A program made the position numbers and the translations under genes. The notes below the pieces were generated by a model. That model worked only from the letters and a program-made list of their open reading frames with translations. It was not told where the DNA came from and did not search any database. A DNA stretch of 10,665 nt, taken from contig VGKN01000031.1 of NCBI GenBank assembly GCA_016867055.1, positions 1 to 10,665 of the forward strand, given 5' to 3'. The DNA is from Candidatus Omnitrophota bacterium. GTDB lineage: Bacteria; Omnitrophota; Koll11; VGKN01. Below are positions 6,988 to 10,665 of this stretch, in pieces. Numbering within the stretch: position 1 is the first letter of the stretch; each line of letters starts with the position of its first letter.

Positions 6988-7643
6988 ATATGCTCTATAT
7001 AGTTTCCACGCCCATAGGCAACCTAAAAGATATAACATTAAGAGCGCTCGATATCTTAAGAGAGGTTGATTTAATCGCCTGCGAGGATACCCGCCATACA
7101 AAAATCCTACTCAGTCACTATGGTATAAAAACCCCTCTTACGAGCTATTTTGAATACAATAAGATTACAAAAGGAGATTATCTTATAAGGTTTTTAAAGG
7201 AAGGTAAGGATATTGCCTTGGTTTCTGACTCAGGAACACCAGGGATATCTGACCCCGGTAGCCATATAATAAAACTCGCCATTAAGAATAATATACCCTT
7301 AATTACCGTACCAGGGCCAACCGCATTTGTATGCGGGCTTGTTCTCTCTGGAAAGCCAACCAATAGGTTTGCTTTTGAGGGTTTTCTTCCCTCAAAACCC
7401 TCTGCCAGGAAAAACCGCCTAAAAGAGTTAGTTTCAGAAAAAAGAACTATTATATTCTATGAATCACCACACAGGCTTTTAAAGACACTAGGAGATATTT
7501 ATGAGATTTTTGGAGATATGGAGATAGCAATAATTAGAGAACTTACAAAGGTTTTTGAGGAGCAGAGGAGAGAAAAAGTATCTTTAGCCATAGAACATTT
7601 TAAATCCACAAAGCCGAAGGGAGAATTTGTAATAGTGATTTAG
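6981..7643 (+). CDS. rsmI: 16S rRNA (cytidine1402-2'-O)-methyltransferase RsmI
   Basis: RsmI uses S-adenosylmethionine to 2'-O-methylate C1402 in the 16S rRNA decoding centre. The 220-residue protein has the tetrapyrrole-methylase fold signatures of the family: STPIGNLKDIT (9-19), CEDTRHTK (34-41), SDSGTPGISDPG (82-93), TVPGPTA (109-115), FEGFLPSKP (132-140), FYESPHRL (159-166) and RELTKVFEE (186-194). It ends immediately after KGEFVIVI. E. coli RsmI is about 286 residues, so the C-terminal extension is missing here. Stop placement and reading frame look clean, so this is a short form rather than a truncation. The start is uncertain: ATG 6981 lies inside the repeat array, and an in-frame ATG at 6990 (MLYIVSTPIGN) is equally plausible. 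Neither has a Shine-Dalgarno. The last codons and the stop are similar to the heptamer repeat that follows. Confidence 0.94.
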   Translation: MTNMLYIVSTPIGNLKDITLRALDILREVDLIACEDTRHTKILLSHYGIKTPLTSYFEYNKITKGDYLIRFLKEGKDIALVSDSGTPGISDPGSHIIKLAIKNNIPLITVPGPTAFVCGLVLSGKPTNRFAFEGFLPSKPSARKNRLKELVSEKRTIIFYESPHRLLKTLGDIYEIFGDMEIAIIRELTKVFEEQRREKVSLAIEHFKSTKPKGEFVIVI

Positions 7644-7649
7644 TCAAAT

Positions 7650-7665
7650 AGTAATTAGTAATTAG
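7650..7665 (+). repeat. AGTAATT heptamer repeat after rsmI
   Basis: AGTAATT is repeated exactly at 7650-7656 and 7657-7663, followed by AG. A related AATAGTGATTTAG lies just upstream (7631-7643) and makes up the last rsmI codons and stop. The period is 7 bp, as in the spacers at 63-89 and 8111-8151, though the unit differs. Confidence 0.6.
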
Positions 7666-7669
7666 AAGA

Positions 7670-7676
7670 AAGGGGG
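7670..7676 (+). promoter_or_regulatory. G-rich ribosome-binding site of the four-cysteine small gene
   Basis: AAGGGGG ends four bases before the ATG at 7681. The nine bases AAGGGGGCA recur before the receiver ATG at 2561-2569. G5 can pair with the usual anti-SD core CCUCC if one G-U pair is allowed. It supports the small gene as translated. Confidence 0.6.
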
Positions 7677-7680
7677 CACA

Positions 7681-7812
7681 ATGAAACGCTGTAAGAAATG
7701 CAAGGTTCCATTAGAGGGATTTTTGTATAAATGGATAGCCTCTAAACTGTTTGGGATAAGACCATCCGAAAAAGAATCCGACCTGTGTAATAAATGCGAA
7801 GGGAAGAAGTGA
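7681..7812 (+). CDS. 43-residue four-cysteine (zinc-ribbon-like) small protein
   Basis: The frame from ATG 7681 to TGA 7810-7812 encodes a basic 43-residue protein with CKKC at residues 4-7 and CNKC at 36-39. This is the arrangement of a minimal zinc ribbon. The middle, about residues 11-27, is hydrophobic/aromatic (LEGFLYKWIASKLFGI). I do not recognise a named family and assign no function. It is likely real because of the G-rich ribosome-binding site just upstream, the four paired cysteines and the one-base stop/start overlap with the cupin gene. Two proteins encoded this tightly often act together, but that is inference. It could bind zinc or an iron-sulfur centre; two cysteine pairs alone do not decide. 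Confidence 0.75.
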   Translation: MKRCKKCKVPLEGFLYKWIASKLFGIRPSEKESDLCNKCEGKK

Positions 7813-8084
7813 TGATGGAAATTAAAATTCAGAGGTTAAACCAGAGCGAACTTAAAAAGAGAGATGTGTTTTCCTGGCCTATCTGGGAGAAGGAAATCTC
7901 TTGTTTTGACTGGCACTATGATGAAATAGAAGAGTGTTATTTTTTAGAAGGAAAGGTGGATGTCCAAACCAAGGATGGCAAAAGGGTAAGTTTTGGCAAA
8001 GGCGATTTTGTCAGTTTTCCAAAAGGCCTATCCTGCAGGTGGGATATAAAAAAGCCTGTCAGAAAGCATTATAATTTTAGGTAA
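7812..8084 (+). CDS. small single-domain cupin (Cupin_3/DUF861-like)
   Basis: This protein of about 90 residues is one beta-barrel cupin domain. It resembles the Cupin_3 (DUF861) group related to ureidoglycine aminohydrolase domains. Recognisable blocks, counted from ATG 7812, are WPIWEKE (22-28), FDWHYDEIEECYFLEG (32-47), GKGDFVSFPKGLSC (62-75) and a closing PVRKHYNF (82-89). The first cupin metal motif looks altered: after His35 in WHYDEIEE, the second histidine of HxH is Asp37. A canonical four-ligand metal site is therefore doubtful. The start is probably ATG 7812 or 7815, because the ATG at 7794 lies within the preceding gene. The TGATG overlap implies translational coupling to the four-cysteine protein. 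Function is unknown; members of this group are common as stand-alone proteins of unassigned substrate. Confidence 0.85.
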   Translation: MMEIKIQRLNQSELKKRDVFSWPIWEKEISCFDWHYDEIEECYFLEGKVDVQTKDGKRVSFGKGDFVSFPKGLSCRWDIKKPVRKHYNFR

Positions 8085-8110
8085 TAGTAAAAAATAGTTA
8101 TGGATTATGA

Positions 8111-8151
8111 GTGATAAGTGATAAGTTTTAACAACCTGTAACTTACAACCT
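8111..8151 (+). repeat. heptamer repeats before the HDAC-like gene
   Basis: GTGATAA is repeated exactly at 8111-8117 and 8118-8124, followed by GTTTTAA. A second set follows in the same 7-bp step: ACAACCT (8131-8137), GTAACTT (8138-8144) and ACAACCT (8145-8151). The T at 8151 is the first base of the TTG start. Upstream, TAGTAAAAAATAGTTATGG (8085-8103) is A/T-rich and loosely repetitive. GTAACTT resembles the core of the 9-bp unit in the glmS-rsmI spacer. Confidence 0.65.
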
Positions 8152-9011
8152 TGAAAGTTATTTTTTCTCCCAAATGTCTTGAATACAGAAGTCCAAATCA
8201 TCCTGAGTCTCCTGAGAGGATAAAAATTTGTTATGATTTCTTAGTCTCTAAGAAAGACTCTCTTAGTTTAGAATTTATTGAACCAAAACCCTGTAGCGAA
8301 GAAGCTATATTGTTGGTTCATACCAAAGAGCTCCTTGAGAAGGTTAGGTATGGAATTTTTTTTGACCCAGATACCCCGAATATCTCGGACGTATTTGAAT
8401 ACGCCTCTTTGTCTGTAGGGGCCGCTATTAAGGCAGCACAGGTTACTTTGGACGAAAAGAGGTTTGCGTTTTTCCTTATGCGCCCACCCGGCCATCACGC
8501 AGGTAAAAACAGCTTAGGAGGGTTCTGCTATTTTAATAATATGGCAATTGCTATAAAAAGGTCTTTAGAAAAAATAAAAAAGGCAGCAATACTTGATTTA
8601 GACTGTCATCATGGAAACGGCACAGAAGATATATTTTTAGGAATTAGCAATGTTCTTTATGTATCCCTACACCAAAGCCCTCTATATCCCGGCACAGGAC
8701 TTGTTTCCAGAAAAAATTGCCTGAATTTTCCTTTGGGCAGCGGGACAGATGAAAAAAAATATTTATCAGTTCTTAAGGTTGCTTTAGAGGAGATAAAAAT
8801 TTTTAAACCAGATATCACTGGCGTATCAATGGGTTTTGATACCTATATAGATGATCCTCTCGCAAATATAAAGTTAGTGAGCAGTTCATATCTTAAGATT
8901 TCCCAGTTAATTTGTGGGTTAGAGATGCCCGCATTTAGCATATTAGAGGGTGGTTATAGTCAGGGTATTGGCGAATGTCTGTATAATTTCTTAAAAGGAT
9001 GGGAGGTTTAA
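8151..9011 (+). CDS. class II HDAC-like / acetylpolyamine-amidohydrolase-family deacetylase
   Basis: This 286-residue protein has the arginase-deacetylase fold of bacterial histone-deacetylase-like enzymes (AcuC, acetylpolyamine amidohydrolase and relatives). These remove acetyl groups from lysines or small amines using one zinc. The active-site set appears complete: the His115-His116 dyad in RPPGHHAG, zinc ligands Asp151 and His153 in LDLDCHHGNGTE, Asp230 in MGFDTYIDDP, and the transition-state tyrosine Tyr269 in LEGGYS. GGFCYFNNMAIA (123-134) and the N-terminal NHPESPERI (16-24) are also family hallmarks. It is shorter than AcuC (about 375-390). The start is TTG at 8151, which gives the normal N-terminus KVIFSPKCLEY. 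No Shine-Dalgarno is visible and the codon emerges directly from a repeat. Rubrerythrin follows after three bases. The substrate (protein lysine, polyamine or other acetyl amide) cannot be told from this sequence. Confidence 0.92.
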   Translation: MKVIFSPKCLEYRSPNHPESPERIKICYDFLVSKKDSLSLEFIEPKPCSEEAILLVHTKELLEKVRYGIFFDPDTPNISDVFEYASLSVGAAIKAAQVTLDEKRFAFFLMRPPGHHAGKNSLGGFCYFNNMAIAIKRSLEKIKKAAILDLDCHHGNGTEDIFLGISNVLYVSLHQSPLYPGTGLVSRKNCLNFPLGSGTDEKKYLSVLKVALEEIKIFKPDITGVSMGFDTYIDDPLANIKLVSSSYLKISQLICGLEMPAFSILEGGYSQGIGECLYNFLKGWEV

Positions 9012-9014
9012 ATT

Positions 9015-9593
9015 ATGATAAAGACAATTAAGGGAACAAAGACGGAGAAAAATCTGCTTGCAGCATTTGCAGGGGAATCGCAGGCAAGAAACAGATACGC
9101 CTATTTTGCAAGCGTTGCACGAAAAGAAGGATTTGAACAGATTGCAAATATATTTATTGAGACAGCAGAAAACGAAAAAGAACATGCCAAGGTATTCTTT
9201 AAGTATCTTGAGGGAGGGGATGTAGAGATTACCGCTAGTTATCCGGCGGGTATGATAAAGGATACAAGGTCAAATCTCGAGGCGGCAGCTAGTGGAGAGA
9301 ACCTGGAATGGACAGCTATTTATTCAGACTCTGCAAAGATTGCAAGGAGGGAGGGGTTTTTAGAGATAGCGAGGTCTTTTGAACAAATAGCAAAGGTTGA
9401 AAAATTCCATGAGGTAAGATATAGAAAATTGATAAGTAATATAACCAGCAACACAGTTTTCGTTAAAAAAACCCCTGCGAAATGGCATTGCATCAATTGT
9501 GGGTATATATTTGAAGGAACCAAGGCGCCAAAAGAATGTCCTGCCTGCAAGCACCCCCAGGCATTTTACGAGATATTGGCAGAGAATTTTTAG
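9015..9593 (+). CDS. rubrerythrin (diiron plus rubredoxin domains)
   Basis: Rubrerythrin is a cytoplasmic non-haem diiron peroxidase that reduces hydrogen peroxide with electrons from NAD(P)H through rubredoxin-type carriers. It is typical of anaerobes and microaerophiles. The 192-residue protein has the normal full length. The ferritin-like domain carries the expected diiron ligands Glu21, Glu54, His57, Glu95, Glu98, Glu129 and His132. The C-terminal rubredoxin-like domain has Cys159/Cys162 (CINC) and Cys175/Cys178 (CPAC) for one Fe(SCys)4 centre. A GGGAGG ribosome-binding site at 9001-9006 lies inside the end of the deacetylase gene, eight bases from the ATG, so the two genes are tightly linked. 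No PerR-type operator is evident in the three-base gap, so any peroxide control would have to act upstream. Confidence 0.97.
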   Translation: MIKTIKGTKTEKNLLAAFAGESQARNRYAYFASVARKEGFEQIANIFIETAENEKEHAKVFFKYLEGGDVEITASYPAGMIKDTRSNLEAAASGENLEWTAIYSDSAKIARREGFLEIARSFEQIAKVEKFHEVRYRKLISNITSNTVFVKKTPAKWHCINCGYIFEGTKAPKECPACKHPQAFYEILAENF

Positions 9594-9614
9594 TTGCAAA
9601 CTGACAAATAGCGT

Positions 9615-10034
9615 ATGTTAGAAAAAACAAAGTTTATTAAACTTAAAAAGATATTCAAGACATTACATAGCCCAAAGGGATGCCTCTGGGATAAAAGACA
9701 GACCCACAAAAGCCTAATCCCATACCTTGAAGAAGAGACAAGAGAGTTTATTTCGGCAGTAAAAAATAGTAATTTCCGCGATATGAAGGAGGAGTTAGGC
9801 GATATCTTACTTCAGGTAATGTTCCACTCGCAGATTGCTGCCAAGGAGAATAGGTTTGACATAGAGGATGTTATTGAAGAGCTAATCAAAAAATTAAAAA
9901 GGCGCCATCCGCATGTATTTGGCAGAACAAAGGTAAAATCTCAAGAAGAGATTATTGCCAATTGGCATAAGATTAAATCCTTAGAAAAACAAAATATAAC
10001 CATTGCAAATGCCCCAAATAAAATCTCTTCTTGA
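9615..10034 (+). CDS. mazG: MazG-family nucleoside triphosphate pyrophosphohydrolase (single domain)
   Basis: MazG proteins hydrolyse (d)NTPs, including non-canonical ones, to the monophosphate and pyrophosphate, cleaning the nucleotide pool. This 139-residue protein carries one MazG domain, whereas E. coli MazG (about 263 residues) has two. The signature runs SPKGCLWDKRQTHKSL (19-34), EEETREF (39-45) with the metal-binding acids, EELGDILLQVMFHSQIA (59-75) with Glu60 and Asp63, and KLKRRHPHVFG (93-103). It ends soon after NWHKIKSLEK. The start at 9615 gives the family's usual N-terminus but has no Shine-Dalgarno; the 21-base spacer contains GACAAATA, like the nagA-glmS spacer. Its last 26 bases overlap the start of rtcA in another frame, and the tail ANAPNKISS is outside the conserved domain. 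Confidence 0.92.
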   Translation: MLEKTKFIKLKKIFKTLHSPKGCLWDKRQTHKSLIPYLEEETREFISAVKNSNFRDMKEELGDILLQVMFHSQIAAKENRFDIEDVIEELIKKLKRRHPHVFGRTKVKSQEEIIANWHKIKSLEKQNITIANAPNKISS

Positions 10035-10665
10035 GATCCCGGGTGATTATTTAGAAGGCGGCGGTCAGATATTAAGGACAGCTCTGGCGCTTTCGGTAAT
10101 AGCCCAAAGACCCGTCAGAATTTTCAATATACGCTTAAAGAGAGAAAACCCAGGTCTAAGGCAACAACATTTCAATACCCTATGGGCTCTGAAAGAAATC
10201 TCTGATGCAAGGGTAGAGGGTTTTTATTTGGGCTCCCGCGAGATAAAATTTTATCCCCTTAGAATTAAATCCTGTGAACTTGATATTGATATAAAAACAG
10301 CGGGGTCTATTGGTCTTACGCTACAGCCCCTTATTCCAGTGGGTTGTTTTTCTTCCCTTGGTTTAACCTTAAATATAAAGGGCGGAACATCTGGCAGAGG
10401 AGCAATCCCGATTGAGTATTATTGGGGAGTTATTATTCCTATTCTTAAACGCATTGGAATAGAGGTAAAATTAGATTTGATTAAAAGAGGATATTACCCT
10501 AAGGGTGGCGGAGAGGTTAAGGTAAGAATAGAGCCAAAAATAAATTTTACACCTTTAAATTTAACTGAGCAAGGAGGGCTTATAAAAATTGAAGGTATAA
10601 GCCATGCCAATGGGAATTTAAAAAAGCAAAGAGTGGCTGAAAGACAGAAAGATAAGGCAGAGGAA
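10009..10665 (+). CDS. rtcA: RNA 3'-terminal phosphate cyclase, 3' end beyond the window
   Basis: RtcA converts RNA 3'-phosphate ends to 2',3'-cyclic phosphates using ATP, through a covalent enzyme-AMP intermediate, and so prepares ends for repair or ligation. The frame is open from ATG 10009 to the right edge (219 codons, uninterrupted), of about 340 expected. Family motifs are present in order: EGGGQILRT (16-24), NPGLRQQH (48-55), TAGSIGLTLQ (97-106), GGTSGRGAIP (125-134), GYYPKGGGEV (161-170) and VAERQ (209-213). GGTS replaces the GGTD of E. coli RtcA; I do not know whether this matters. The catalytic histidine lies in the missing C-terminal part, so activity cannot be confirmed here. The start overlaps mazG by 26 bases and has no Shine-Dalgarno, suggesting translation coupled to mazG. 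Partner RtcB or the RtcR regulator is not in the window. Confidence 0.93.
   Translation, partial: MPQIKSLLEIPGDYLEGGGQILRTALALSVIAQRPVRIFNIRLKRENPGLRQQHFNTLWALKEISDARVEGFYLGSREIKFYPLRIKSCELDIDIKTAGSIGLTLQPLIPVGCFSSLGLTLNIKGGTSGRGAIPIEYYWGVIIPILKRIGIEVKLDLIKRGYYPKGGGEVKVRIEPKINFTPLNLTEQGGLIKIEGISHANGNLKKQRVAERQKDKAEE

Noticed and set aside
7794..7811. Earlier cupin start at ATG 7794
   Set aside because: It would overlap the four-cysteine gene by 19 bases and add six residues (MRREEV) not expected in the family. The TGATG overlap at 7810-7814 is a more natural coupled start.

Overview
This is a compact, AT-rich bacterial window with every recognisable gene on the + strand, very short spacers and no gap above 300 bases. 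It holds a possible gene tail, eleven complete genes and one gene (rtcA) cut by the right edge. I see no rRNA, tRNA, CRISPR array, insertion sequence, integrase or phage gene. Low GC, dense co-oriented genes, a bacterial RtcA-type cyclase, a bacterial histone-deacetylase-fold enzyme and heptamer-rich spacers would suit a little-cultured lineage such as Candidatus Omnitrophota. That placement is inference from gene content and style, not a database match.

Layout. At the left edge a possible gene tail is followed by a short nitroreductase (95-598). Next is a signalling pair: a membrane PAS sensor histidine kinase (620-2572) whose stop codon abuts the start of a stand-alone receiver protein (2573-2947). 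A strong sigma70-like promoter with an extended -10 and a good Shine-Dalgarno site (2961-3004) opens the next block, which starts with the membrane protease HtpX (3014-3883). It continues with two amino-sugar genes, nagA (3902-5020) and glmS (5087-6916), then the 16S rRNA methyltransferase gene rsmI (6981-7643). A 43-residue four-cysteine protein (7681-7812) overlaps a small cupin gene (7812-8084) by one base. An HDAC-family deacetylase (8151-9011) is followed three bases later by rubrerythrin (9015-9593). The window ends with a single-domain MazG pyrophosphohydrolase (9615-10034) overlapping an RNA 3'-phosphate cyclase (rtcA, from 10009) by 26 bases.

How the genes work together. NagA and GlmS both yield glucosamine-6-phosphate, one from GlcNAc-6-P and one from fructose-6-P. 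With no nagB beside them, they look like a supply point for UDP-GlcNAc and cell-wall synthesis rather than a catabolic operon. HtpX, rubrerythrin, MazG and RtcA are all quality-control or stress-repair functions (membrane protein turnover, peroxide removal, nucleotide-pool cleaning, RNA end processing). The kinase-receiver pair is a complete phosphorelay front end with no output domain in the window.

The feature least explained by the genes is in the spacers. Most longer spacers are made of short degenerate tandem units of 7 or 9 bp, sometimes arranged as inverted arrays, that run up to or into the next start codon. The genes behind these spacers mostly lack a visible Shine-Dalgarno sequence, while genes without such a spacer often have a good one. 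Otherwise the window is mostly ordinary housekeeping, and I do not see a clear new defence or biosynthetic system.
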